A program made the position numbers and the translations under genes. Positions 17,424-25,336 of a stretch of 51,215 nt of DNA are shown here, one piece after another; the first letter of the stretch is position 1; each line of letters starts with the position of its first letter. The stretch is from a virus. Location: the IMG/VR virus record IMGVR_UViG_3300020195_000036, positions 1 to 51,215 of that record. One strand, written 5' to 3'. The notes beneath the pieces were generated by a model, which made no database searches, was not told the DNA's origin, and saw only the letters and a program-made list of their open reading frames with translations.

Positions 17424-17452
17424 AGGCCCTCAATTGAGGGCCTTTCCTTTTG
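17424..17452 (+). terminator. rho-independent terminator
   Basis: A perfect 20-bp palindrome (17424-17443; stem AGGCCCTC / GAGGGCCT around AATT) followed by TTCCTTTTG. It lies 37 bases after the stop of the previous gene and 42 bases before the next start. Confidence 0.88.
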
Positions 17453-17485
17453 CGTAATCTGTGAGAGCTAGACAAGGGAATTATT

Positions 17486-18349
17486 TTGAGCTTCGGCTAT
17501 GAACAGCAGGACAAGGTTTACGTTGGCGACAACCATGTAGTCGATGTGTTTCTCTACGACAAAGAAGGAAAGAACCTAATCAGCTTTGTCGATCTGGACG
17601 CTGTTCATTTCACTATCCGCAAGCCCACCGACACCACGATTCCTTCAGTCAACTATGTGCCGGGCGAAATCGTCCAGGACGAGGACGGCCATGGCCAGTT
17701 CGTAGTCGATGAGAACACTATCACCGAGTCGGGTGAATATAAGGGCGTAGCTCAATTCACCTTTGCTAATGGCCTCAAGCGCTCAGTGGTGATCGACTTC
17801 GATGTTATCGACCCGTTCCAGTCTCTTGACCTTGACGGCCCCGAGCTAGTCGTGGATCAGGTGTGGACGAGACTCGAAGACCTCTTTGATTCTGAGCTAG
17901 GAGAAGCCGGCCCGTGGCTTCGTAGCCAGACCCTATCCAAATTCGATCAGGAGAAGATTCGTCAGTTATTCCAAGACGCACTGGTAGACATCAACACGTT
18001 ATACAATCCACTGCTTAACTACGACATGAACTCTTATCCATACGCCAATCTGAATGCTAACGCTGTGTTAACACAGGGATTGCTCGTGGCAACCATCCGT
18101 CACTTGATTCGCTCATACACCGAGCAGCCTGATGTTATCAACTCTACTGTTGGTTATCTTGATCGTAAACGCTATGCTGAGGCGTGGGCGAAAGTTCTCA
18201 CAATCGAAGAGAAGCGCTTCAAAGAAATTCTAGCGATGTGGAAGCGTGGCAAGCTTGGTCTTGGCCAGCCAGCAATTCTGGTTGGTGTCAAGGCTGGACG
18301 CCTCTTGCCGGCAACGCTTCGCACTCGCTATGCTGCTCGTGGGTGGTAG
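17486..18349 (+). CDS. head-tail connector/neck protein with Ig-like N-terminal domain (putative)
   Basis: 287 residues. A TTG start is chosen because AAGGGA lies seven bases upstream and no ATG fits. Residues 1-110 form a beta-sandwich-like domain (VYVGDNHVVDVFLYDKEGKN, TESGEYKGVAQFTF, VVIDFDVIDPF) resembling N-terminal Ig-like domains of phage structural proteins. Residues 120-287 are helical (QVWTRLEDLFDSELGEAG, TQGLLVATIRHLIRSYTEQP, AWAKVLTIEEKRFKEILAMW). Position after the capsid gene and before the tail genes suggests a connector/adaptor. Family not identified. Confidence 0.65.
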   Translation: MSFGYEQQDKVYVGDNHVVDVFLYDKEGKNLISFVDLDAVHFTIRKPTDTTIPSVNYVPGEIVQDEDGHGQFVVDENTITESGEYKGVAQFTFANGLKRSVVIDFDVIDPFQSLDLDGPELVVDQVWTRLEDLFDSELGEAGPWLRSQTLSKFDQEKIRQLFQDALVDINTLYNPLLNYDMNSYPYANLNANAVLTQGLLVATIRHLIRSYTEQPDVINSTVGYLDRKRYAEAWAKVLTIEEKRFKEILAMWKRGKLGLGQPAILVGVKAGRLLPATLRTRYAARGW

Positions 18350-18352
18350 CCC

Positions 18353-19042
18353 ATGCGCATAGTCAACATAAAAGATGTTGGGCCACCCAACACGCCGCAC
18401 GAAATAAAGAGGTTGCGTCGCCAGGCAACTGATTATTTGCGCCGCCAGGGACAGCCCATCGTGCATCTCCACTTCTTGAATCCAGATGACGTGCGGAAGG
18501 GCATCGCTGAGCCCTGTCCCCTCAGCTATAACAGTACCTATAATCACAGCAGGTCTTCGTGCCCGGTATGCTTTGGCGTGGGTTTCGTTACCATTGCCGA
18601 CGATCCAACTCGCTGGATTACTGACGACGGCAAAATCAGCACTGAGCCTACCAATACACCAATGCCTAGGTATGGTGGGTTTTCTGATCCTGCTCTGACT
18701 TGGGCTGTGTTGCCTGATGCGGCTATTGATGTATACATGTTCAACGACGCTGGTGTTCTTACTCGAACACAGCAGGCACAAGCATTCACGTACTGGACAC
18801 CAGACATGCAGGACAATGATCTTATTATCGCGGTCGAGATCGCGTCGAATGGGCGCGATGTTATTGGCCAGCAGGATCGCTGGCAAGCTAAACAAGTGAT
18901 GCCACAGACTCTTCGCGGCTTCGGTCGACGCGCCACGTATCAGCAGCACAAGGTTGGTCAGCAATTCGAGATGACCCTCATTGATCAGGACAGCCCCTTC
19001 TGGGAGGTCCCCATCGGAGGCTCGGACTACGGGACTAGCTAA
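18353..19042 (+). CDS. head-closure/adaptor-like protein with Cys motif (putative)
   Basis: 229 residues, starting three bases after the previous stop and overlapping the next ATG. A basic helical N-terminus (EIKRLRRQATDYLRRQG) precedes a Cys-containing loop (EPCPLSYNSTYNHS, then SSCPVCFGVGFVTIADD) that looks like a metal-binding CP...CPxCxG element seen in some phage neck/head-closure proteins. The C-terminal half is beta-rich (AIDVYMFNDAGVLTRTQQAQ, DLIIAVEIASNGRDVIGQQD, QQFEMTLIDQDSPFWEVPIG). The role in closing the head is inferred from context. Confidence 0.65.
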   Translation: MRIVNIKDVGPPNTPHEIKRLRRQATDYLRRQGQPIVHLHFLNPDDVRKGIAEPCPLSYNSTYNHSRSSCPVCFGVGFVTIADDPTRWITDDGKISTEPTNTPMPRYGGFSDPALTWAVLPDAAIDVYMFNDAGVLTRTQQAQAFTYWTPDMQDNDLIIAVEIASNGRDVIGQQDRWQAKQVMPQTLRGFGRRATYQQHKVGQQFEMTLIDQDSPFWEVPIGGSDYGTS

Positions 19043-20670
19043 TGGCCGTCACGTATGCAACCAAAGGTTACGTAATAGGCCGTTCGAACATCCTCTCTGT
19101 CGAGGAGTCGGATCGCTACAGCGATGCAGAAACTGTAATTGGCCTGGCCGAAATTGGGGCGACTGACTGGCATCAGGTAAAGGATTCTGCCACCATTCAG
19201 GGTCTAAGGGCCTTCATCGGAACGGTCGAAGAATTCGAGAAGGCCGCTCAGGCAGGTACTGTAACCGGCACGGCTGAACTATTCTCAGTCGATCAATTCG
19301 CGGCCGTTGACCTCGGAACTGTTCTGGGAATCGCAACGCTACTCACATACGAGGAGCGTGGGACTAGCGCTGAAGGTAGCATCGTTAGCAGTAGTCCGGT
19401 CGTATCTGCTGAGGATATTTTGGCCGCCGTCGATGCCTCGACCGTCATCAGTGATGGTAGTGTTAATTCTGTCATCAGTCATACTGCCGAATACAATGAT
19501 TCGTCTACTGTTGTTGGACGCCATTGGGTTACCGAGCGTGACGATGACGCGGCGTTCATTGATGCTTCCACAGTGACAGGAACAAACATTGTCTCAGCCG
19601 TGGATAAGCACTCGCACGCTGCGGACTACGAGATCATTGGCATTGGAATTCCGTCCTCGATTGGAGAGACGAGCTTTGCTGACACTGAAACTGTAATCGG
19701 CATGGGCGTCATTGGCAATACATTCGACGACGAAGGGACTGTGATCGGCAGTAGTCTAGTTGAAACCACTCTAGAAAATTATGAGTACCTTGGAACTTAC
19801 ACTGTCATTAACGCTCCGGCCATTGATACCGAAGAAGATTATCAACGCACAATTGAGGATTCTATCGTCATTGGAACTGCGGTCATCCTCTTCGAAGAAG
19901 GCACCATTGGCAATAACATTGAGACTCTCGTCAATGCTCCGCTCATCATAGGCGTCGAGGCGTACACCGCGATCCGTGGCACAGGAAATGATAAGGGCGG
20001 GGTAGCCACGCTCGTTGGTTCTTCTACTGACTTCGGCACGTATAGCAGAACGGGTTCAGGAAAGACCGGAGCTACTGCTGCTGGGTCAGCTAGTTCCACA
20101 GTCGAAGGCGCTGTTCCTGGTTACGTATCTGGCGGCAGCATTACTGGCATCACTACCGCCACCCCAATGGTCGTCACCCTAACCGCTCACGGATTTGTTG
20201 ATAACCAAGGCGTCTCAATCCAAGATGTGATTGGTCTTACCGACGCCAATGACCTATGGAGAGTGGGGTCGGCGACCGCGAACACCTTCGCATTACTCAA
20301 TGCTGACGCTAGCAACTCGACAACCGCACAGACCTACACTTCTGGCGGAAACGCCTACAACGGCGTTGTCGGTATCCAGACCATTAGCGCAGCGACGACG
20401 GCATCCCCTATCGAGGTTACCACGGCAACGGCCCATGGATACCTCACAGGGCGGGTTGTAAAAATCAATGGAGCCCTGGGCCTTGCCGGATTAAATGGCA
20501 TCTTTGCTGTGACCGTAATCAACACTACCTCCTTCACGCTGGATGGCTCTACAGGAGCAGGAACTTATACTGCTGACTCGGCTCATGTCGTCACGCCTAG
20601 CGGCGCCGTCTACACTACTACTACTACTCAATTCCCACAACTTCCGCTCTATCAACGATACAATGCCTAA
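19042..20670 (+). CDS. repeat adhesin-like protein in the neck region (TVIG repeats plus two FCCH-type domains)
   Basis: 542 residues. Residues 1-330 are about 15 imperfect units of roughly 20 residues centred on D-x-x-T-V-I-G (for example YSDAETVIGLAEIG, FADTETVIGMGVIG). They end in a unit of the type found in the protein at 41: GVATLVGSSTDFGTYSRTGSG. Residues about 365-440 and 444-520 are two copies of the FCCH-like beta module (ITTATPMVVTLTAHGF; ASPIEVTTATAHGY; FTLDGSTGAGTYT) known from phage tail and fibre proteins. The end is Thr- and Gln-rich. Such an adhesin-like protein between neck and tail-terminator genes is unexpected; it may be a collar whisker or neck fibre (inference). Confidence 0.75.
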   Translation: MAVTYATKGYVIGRSNILSVEESDRYSDAETVIGLAEIGATDWHQVKDSATIQGLRAFIGTVEEFEKAAQAGTVTGTAELFSVDQFAAVDLGTVLGIATLLTYEERGTSAEGSIVSSSPVVSAEDILAAVDASTVISDGSVNSVISHTAEYNDSSTVVGRHWVTERDDDAAFIDASTVTGTNIVSAVDKHSHAADYEIIGIGIPSSIGETSFADTETVIGMGVIGNTFDDEGTVIGSSLVETTLENYEYLGTYTVINAPAIDTEEDYQRTIEDSIVIGTAVILFEEGTIGNNIETLVNAPLIIGVEAYTAIRGTGNDKGGVATLVGSSTDFGTYSRTGSGKTGATAAGSASSTVEGAVPGYVSGGSITGITTATPMVVTLTAHGFVDNQGVSIQDVIGLTDANDLWRVGSATANTFALLNADASNSTTAQTYTSGGNAYNGVVGIQTISAATTASPIEVTTATAHGYLTGRVVKINGALGLAGLNGIFAVTVINTTSFTLDGSTGAGTYTADSAHVVTPSGAVYTTTTTQFPQLPLYQRYNA

Positions 20671-21022
20671 GTCTACTGCTGATGAAAAGAGAGTCTATGG
20701 CAAGACTATCTCGGAGGCTGCTCGCTTCGCTAACCTAGCTCTGGCGGCAGAAGGATTTATTGAAGGTGAGTACGCCGTTGATGGTCGCTTTGAACTAGAC
20801 CGTAAGCGACAACCTACCTTTCTTCTTGAGCCTATTTCGCTTTTCGCTGGTTACCCTTTCCCTCAGGGGACGCAGCGCATATTGGAGGGATGCATTCGAT
20901 TAGCCATCGACAACAATCTTGAAGAGTTCGTTCGATTAAGTATTGAGGTCGCGTTTACCACTCGCGATACCAAGACCAAGGCCACTCGCCCAGATAAGCT
21001 TGAACAGATGAGTCTCTTTTAA
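20663..21022 (+). CDS. small neck/tail-completion protein, unknown function
   Basis: 119 residues from ATG 20663, which overlaps the previous gene by 8 bases. The same frame is open further upstream, but that part is antisense-like low-complexity sequence inside the previous gene, so the later start is preferred. It begins PKSTADEKRVYGKTISEAAR. A helical N-terminus, a central PTFLLEPISLFAGYPFPQGT segment and a basic end are visible. It overlaps the next gene by TAATG. No family recognised; probably part of the neck or tail terminator complex because of its place. Confidence 0.7.
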   Translation: MPKSTADEKRVYGKTISEAARFANLALAAEGFIEGEYAVDGRFELDRKRQPTFLLEPISLFAGYPFPQGTQRILEGCIRLAIDNNLEEFVRLSIEVAFTTRDTKTKATRPDKLEQMSLF

Positions 21023-21777
21023 TGCCACCCATGCTACCCGGACCCAAGGTTCTTTACAAGCGACTCGTCAAGTCTGCCATCGTCGGAGCGCTACGAGCAG
21101 CATTCTCAGAAGAATACACGGACGATCCAACATTCACAAGCCTGCATGTTGTCCAGGACTTTAACCTAGAGCAGATCAGGTTTCCCATGTTGGTGGTGGG
21201 TTACAACGGAAACTTTACTGAGAACGTCGGCGTCGGTCACACAGAAATTTGGCTGACTCACCGCGGCTACGAGCGTCACATGCGTCGTCGTTTCGAGGGG
21301 CAGATCAGTTTCGACATCTACACTCGCTCACCTGAGGACCGAGACGCGATTTTTGATGCGCTCACAGACCTCTTTGGCTTTGGAAAGCTCGAAGTCCTGC
21401 TCGACAATTTCTTTCAATACATTTATCATCGCGACATTGGCGTCGCTTACACGCTTATGTTGAATGAGGATACCCACACAGACAAGGGCGATAACGTCAT
21501 CAAGCCTTGGTGGAGCGCGGAAGACGTTCTCATTTTCTCGGGCGGCATCACTATGGAAATCCATGGTACATTCACCAGCGTCATCGAAAACCCGGAAGAG
21601 ACCCTTGGATTCATCAACCGAATTATCGTATACCCATACGTTTTCGGCTATGAAGATGCACCCGATCCTGAGCCACTTATCGTGGAGTGGCTTGGCACCA
21701 TCAATTCTGAAGACAACGCATACGTAAGTGGTGAAGGCGTCGTGTCTTCGGCAGAAGAATACACACTATCCCCATAA
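21022..21777 (+). CDS. tail terminator/completion protein (putative)
   Basis: 251 residues. It lies directly before the tail sheath, where the tail-terminator protein of myoviruses is usually found. The N-terminal half (LYKRLVKSAIVGALRAAFSE, FPMLVVGYNGNFTENVGVGH, RRFEGQISFDIYTRSPEDRD, IFDALTDLFGF) shows the alpha/beta arrangement common in phage minor tail/terminator proteins. The C-terminal part is acidic and Tyr-rich (IVYPYVFGYEDAPDPEPLIV) and may be an extension. Assignment rests on order and fold-like pattern, not a clear motif. Confidence 0.6.
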   Translation: MPPMLPGPKVLYKRLVKSAIVGALRAAFSEEYTDDPTFTSLHVVQDFNLEQIRFPMLVVGYNGNFTENVGVGHTEIWLTHRGYERHMRRRFEGQISFDIYTRSPEDRDAIFDALTDLFGFGKLEVLLDNFFQYIYHRDIGVAYTLMLNEDTHTDKGDNVIKPWWSAEDVLIFSGGITMEIHGTFTSVIENPEETLGFINRIIVYPYVFGYEDAPDPEPLIVEWLGTINSEDNAYVSGEGVVSSAEEYTLSP

Positions 21778-21794
21778 GGATTTAGCAAAACTAC

Positions 21795-23843
21795 ATGGCT
21801 ACCTACGGATATACAGCACCGGGTGTTCGGATCAGGGAGACTTCTGTTCCTACCGTTGCTCCGATCTTTGAGCGCCCGACAAATATTGCTATCGTCGGAG
21901 AGGCTTTAGGATATGAAGAGGTCAGGAACGAGATTGTCTTCCTTGAAGATAACGACGCAGTGACTCTGAAAGTCCCTGGCGTTAACCTAAACACAATCGT
22001 AGTCAAAGACAGCTACGACACAAACTTAACATATGCGCCGGCAACGGATTACACTATTGGCTTTGATGGCGACTTCGTAACTCTTCGTCGTAATGTCTAC
22101 TCTCAAATCGAGAGTGGTGAAGCGCTAGTGGTCGTGCTTACTACCGCCGCCGATCCGAGCAAGACTCGATCCATCGGTGATGGCCAAGCAGAAGAGTTTA
22201 GTGTGGTTGGCTTAACTTCTACTACCGCTTATGCGCCTACCGCAGACGACATCGAAAACATTATTGTCCAGCGCGTGGGTGCATTTAACATTCCGAACGA
22301 TTACGACATTGATGTCTCGGGCACTACGGTAGCGAAGATTCGCCGCAAGGCTGGCACTCCGCGTATCCAGGACGGTCAAATCGTCTATGTCAGCTATACT
22401 ACCAACAGTGGAGCGAACACATACACAGACCAACAGTTTACTCTTCTCGGCAATACTTATTCAGGAAACTTTTCAGCGGTAGCCGAAGGTGTTGACCCAG
22501 CTTCAATCGTTGTTCGAAACACTGAGGACATGAGTAATAGCAACACTGCCGTCTTCGTGTTCGCCGCGGGCGCATCATCGGACTACGCTGCGATCTTTGA
22601 CAATGCCGCGACCCCGACTCCTACGGTAACCATTTCACGAAGCATAGGGCCGACCACTATCGGTGCCTCAGAGAACCGTCGAACGGTCAAAGTCAGTTAT
22701 CGAGCGACTTCGCCCAGCTACTACATGCCTCGGCGCTGCTTCTCCTTCAGTGAAGTAGAATCTCGTTTCGGTAAGGCCATCGACATGTCGAGCGGCACCA
22801 TTGTCAGCCCCCTAACCTTTGGCGCCTACATGGCTTTTGCCAACGGAGCATCCGACATCGTATGTCAGGCTCTCTACCACACGGGTGATCCGGGCGATTC
22901 TCAAGCTCCGCGACTAGCACCGTCAAACAAGACGACAGATGTACAGAGCTACGTAGCCGATTGGCTGTCGGCGTTCCGCTCACTTCGAGATTATCCAGAG
23001 ATAAACGTCATCGTCCCTATCGTTGGACAAGATGCTTCGTTGACTGATGCTAACGTTAAGACTGTTTTCCAGTCACTTCAAGATCACATCAACTTCCAGG
23101 CTGAAAACGACGAGCATATCATATGTCTTCTCGGCGAAGACTCGACTGCGGTTGTTGGACGCGCTAGCCTGTCTGCGCTCCAGTCACACGCACAGAGTCT
23201 AGGCACTCATAACATGGCAGAGCGCACAGCGCTTATCTCACCAGCCGGCTACGCATTCAGCAACAGTAGTTTGCCACGCGGATATCAGCCTATCGGTGGA
23301 CAATACGTCGCTGCGGCCCTCGCCGGCCAGCTAGCGCAACGCCCAATCCAGGATGCTCTTACTCGCAAGTCAATTGTAGGCGTTGCCGACGTTCTTGATT
23401 ATCGTTCAAAAGAGGACAAGAACAACGATGGTCAGTCGGGCTTGCTAGTCATTGAGCGTCGCAACAATGCGATTGTCGTACGACATGCTGTAACTACCGC
23501 GATTACGAACATTAACAGTCAGGAACTATCTGTCGTTCGAGCAAAGCTCTACATGATGGAGTCGTTGAGGCGGACCCTCGACACTCGCATTGTCGGACAG
23601 ATTCCGGCAGACGACATTGCGCCAACAGTCGTCGGAGCTACGGTCCAATCCGTACTGGAAACACTCATGCAGAGCGGAGCGATCATCGCTTACTCTGCTC
23701 TCCAGGTGCGTTCACTTGGTCCGACTTTACCATCGACCATCGAAGTTCGATTCAACTACAAGCCTAGCTACCCGTTGAACTACATCGAAATTAGTTTCAG
23801 CATCGACGTCAACACCGGCGCCAACACCACCTTTGGAGTATAG
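21795..23843 (+). CDS. contractile tail sheath protein
   Basis: 682 residues. The N-terminus ATYGYTAPGVRIRETSVPTV is the standard sheath opening (A-x-Y-x-x-PGVYVxE). Variable beta-rich domains follow (about 80-330). The conserved C-terminal region contains YVAAALAGQLAQRPIQDALT, then VLVIERRNN-like and LSVVRAKLYMMESLRRTLDT, ending LNYIEISFSIDVNTGANTTF. It polymerises around the tube and contracts on infection. The tube gene follows after three bases. AAGGA lies 14 bases before the ATG. This gene is the main evidence that the phage is a myovirus. Confidence 0.93.
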   Translation: MATYGYTAPGVRIRETSVPTVAPIFERPTNIAIVGEALGYEEVRNEIVFLEDNDAVTLKVPGVNLNTIVVKDSYDTNLTYAPATDYTIGFDGDFVTLRRNVYSQIESGEALVVVLTTAADPSKTRSIGDGQAEEFSVVGLTSTTAYAPTADDIENIIVQRVGAFNIPNDYDIDVSGTTVAKIRRKAGTPRIQDGQIVYVSYTTNSGANTYTDQQFTLLGNTYSGNFSAVAEGVDPASIVVRNTEDMSNSNTAVFVFAAGASSDYAAIFDNAATPTPTVTISRSIGPTTIGASENRRTVKVSYRATSPSYYMPRRCFSFSEVESRFGKAIDMSSGTIVSPLTFGAYMAFANGASDIVCQALYHTGDPGDSQAPRLAPSNKTTDVQSYVADWLSAFRSLRDYPEINVIVPIVGQDASLTDANVKTVFQSLQDHINFQAENDEHIICLLGEDSTAVVGRASLSALQSHAQSLGTHNMAERTALISPAGYAFSNSSLPRGYQPIGGQYVAAALAGQLAQRPIQDALTRKSIVGVADVLDYRSKEDKNNDGQSGLLVIERRNNAIVVRHAVTTAITNINSQELSVVRAKLYMMESLRRTLDTRIVGQIPADDIAPTVVGATVQSVLETLMQSGAIIAYSALQVRSLGPTLPSTIEVRFNYKPSYPLNYIEISFSIDVNTGANTTFGV

Positions 23844-23846
23844 TAA

Positions 23847-24458
23847 GTGCCTCGCAGCGTAGTATCATTAACTCAACGACCTCGCACCGGTGGCTCCGGT
23901 TATACGGTATTCCAATGGCAGGGTTCTGTCATAGCATGGGCGAGAAACATTCGAACAGTCTCTCCTCAGCCCGTAGCCGCACCAGTCGCCATCCAACCAC
24001 TTGACTCTCGATACCCAATCCAGATCATGACTCCCGCAGCCCTCGGACCCGGAACCCTTGAAGTAAGCTACTTCGAGAAGTTCAACGAAAAAATCTGGGA
24101 CGAAATCATGGAAAAGATAAGCAACAACACAACTCAGAAGTTCAATGATTTGGTCCAAGTCTTCATTCAACTAGCGTCACAGAACAATCCTGTCACCTGC
24201 ATGAAGATTGTCAACCCGCCGACTCTTCGCGGTCAGGCCGGACGAACATACGCAGACCTATACCACAATTGTGTTATAACAAATGTAAACGACGGCGAAA
24301 ACATCGAAATCGGTTCAATGGAAATCGTTAAGCAATTAACCATAATGTACACTTACATGACTCGCCACGGTGACGGTTATGGTTCAAGCTCTAATCCGGA
24401 CAACCTCGACCTCTCTGGTCTAGCGCCAAGTGGTCTGACCGACACGTTGTTCTCATAA
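23847..24458 (+). CDS. tail tube protein
   Basis: 203 residues from a GTG preceded by GGAG at about eight bases. It directly follows the sheath gene, the canonical sheath-tube pair. The core is mixed beta: GYTVFQWQGSVIAWARNIRT, IQIMTPAALGPGTLEVSYFE, then a helix (IWDEIMEKISNNTTQKFNDL) and strands (CVITNVNDGENIEIGSMEIV, TIMYTYMTRHGD). This matches the beta-barrel plus helix layout of tube proteins. It should stack as hexamers inside the sheath. A terminator follows immediately. Confidence 0.82.
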   Translation: MPRSVVSLTQRPRTGGSGYTVFQWQGSVIAWARNIRTVSPQPVAAPVAIQPLDSRYPIQIMTPAALGPGTLEVSYFEKFNEKIWDEIMEKISNNTTQKFNDLVQVFIQLASQNNPVTCMKIVNPPTLRGQAGRTYADLYHNCVITNVNDGENIEIGSMEIVKQLTIMYTYMTRHGDGYGSSSNPDNLDLSGLAPSGLTDTLFS

Positions 24459-24463
24459 ATGAG

Positions 24464-24487
24464 AGCCCGCTCTAAGCGGGCTTTCCT
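24464..24487 (+). terminator. rho-independent terminator after the tube gene
   Basis: An 8-bp GC-rich perfect stem (AGCCCGCT at 24464-24471, AGCGGGCT at 24475-24482) with a 3-base loop and a TT CC tail. It starts six bases after the tube stop. The T-run is short, so it may attenuate rather than stop transcription, leaving tube and sheath more abundant than the chaperone. Confidence 0.75.
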
Positions 24488-24503
24488 AACATAGAGGTAG
24501 GTT

Positions 24504-25028
24504 ATGGAACAAGACCCCTACGCATGGGGCGACGTTGGCTCGGCCGCTGAAGGCACAGAGCCCGAGTCTGTCATTGATCCAGTGTTTGATCCTCGCGTGG
24601 CCGAAGACGTGCAGGGTCTCCTGTATCTCGGCTATCTCGAAGAGACAATCCAGATGTTCGGCCACTCTTTCACGATGAGAACCTTAGAAGTCGGACAAGA
24701 ACTAGAGATAGGTTTGCTCATCAAGGAGTACACTGGCACTGTTACTCAGGGACGAGCGTTGGCAGCCGCCACCGTCGCAGCCTCACTTGAGGCCGTCGAT
24801 GGTCGGACGATCTACCAGCAGCTAGGTCCTAATGACAAGGACAGCGTGCGCCGCAAGTTCGACTACGTATTGAAATGGTTCTGGCCCACCATTGAGACGC
24901 TTTATAATGAGCACCTCAGGTTGCAGCAACGACAAATAGACTCTTATGAAGAGTTCATGTCAAAATCCTTGGGGGGTCAGCGCGAGTCCTCGCCCTATGC
25001 CGACTCCTCGACCGACAAGGAATCCTAA
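24504..25028 (+). CDS. tail assembly chaperone, short form
   Basis: 174 residues with GAGGTAGG before the ATG. It lies between the tube and the tape measure, the conserved place of the lambda G/T-type chaperone pair. It is acidic at the N-terminus (PDPVFDPR-like) with a helical middle (ALAAATVAASLEAVDGRTIY, FDYVLKWFWPTIETLYNEHL). The tail after L156 is Ser- and acidic-rich. It contains a GGGGGGT slip site at codons 156-158, so a fraction of ribosomes should make the longer fusion. The product is expected to bind the tape measure during tail assembly and be absent from virions. Confidence 0.82.
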   Translation: MEQDPYAWGDVGSAAEGTEPESVIDPVFDPRVAEDVQGLLYLGYLEETIQMFGHSFTMRTLEVGQELEIGLLIKEYTGTVTQGRALAAATVAASLEAVDGRTIYQQLGPNDKDSVRRKFDYVLKWFWPTIETLYNEHLRLQQRQIDSYEEFMSKSLGGQRESSPYADSSTDKES

Positions 25029-25336
25029 AGGGCGCCAAGCTCAATGCACTGCAACACGCGGCATTGCAAGCCGTAATAACTAGAGAAGATAAGATGGCCG
25101 ATGAGCTTGAAACAGTTCGCATGAAGCTGTCTCTCATCTCTGCATACCCGCACATGATGGAGAAGATTCTCAAAATGGGCGAAGAGGATGAAGAAACAGA
25201 AGAAGACTTCGATGAAGAGGCAAGGCCGCTAGCGGCAGATGAAGTCACCGAGATGTTCGACGTACTTCAGTCTCTTGACCAAATGGGATTCTTCGTTGAG
25301 GAAATAAATGCCACCGAGCGACCGACCAGAGGTTAA
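24504..25336 (+). CDS. tail assembly chaperone, -1 frameshift fusion
   Basis: Frame 0 is read to the heptamer G-GGG-GGT (24971-24977); slipping back one base continues in the -1 frame from TCA at 24977 without a stop to TAA at 25334-25336. The fusion is 277 residues: 158 from the first frame and 119 from the second. The second part includes LNALQHAALQAVITREDKMA, then helical acidic sequence (MGEEDEETEEDFDEE) and DVLQSLDQMGFFVEEINATE. The second frame lacks its own good start and RBS (only a TTG at 25064), which supports recoding. Such -1 slips between tube and tape genes are a widely conserved phage feature. The end overlaps the tape-measure start by 29 bases. Confidence 0.82.
24971..24977 (+). 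promoter_or_regulatory. programmed -1 ribosomal frameshift slip site
   Basis: GGGGGGT, with zero-frame codons GGG GGT in the P and A sites, re-pairing as GGG GGG after a one-base slip. Six consecutive G at this place, with a long open -1 frame beyond, is the expected arrangement. Only a small hairpin is visible downstream (GCGA/TCGC), so no strong stimulatory structure is claimed. Confidence 0.8.

Noticed and set aside
18230-18964. 244-codon minus-strand open frame
   Set aside because: It lies across two real + strand neck genes, has no RBS and no recognisable domain.
20543-20662. N-terminal extension of the gene at 20663
   Set aside because: It overlaps the FCCH/Thr-rich end of the previous gene and reads as Leu/Ser low-complexity; the ATG at 20663 gives a normal small protein.
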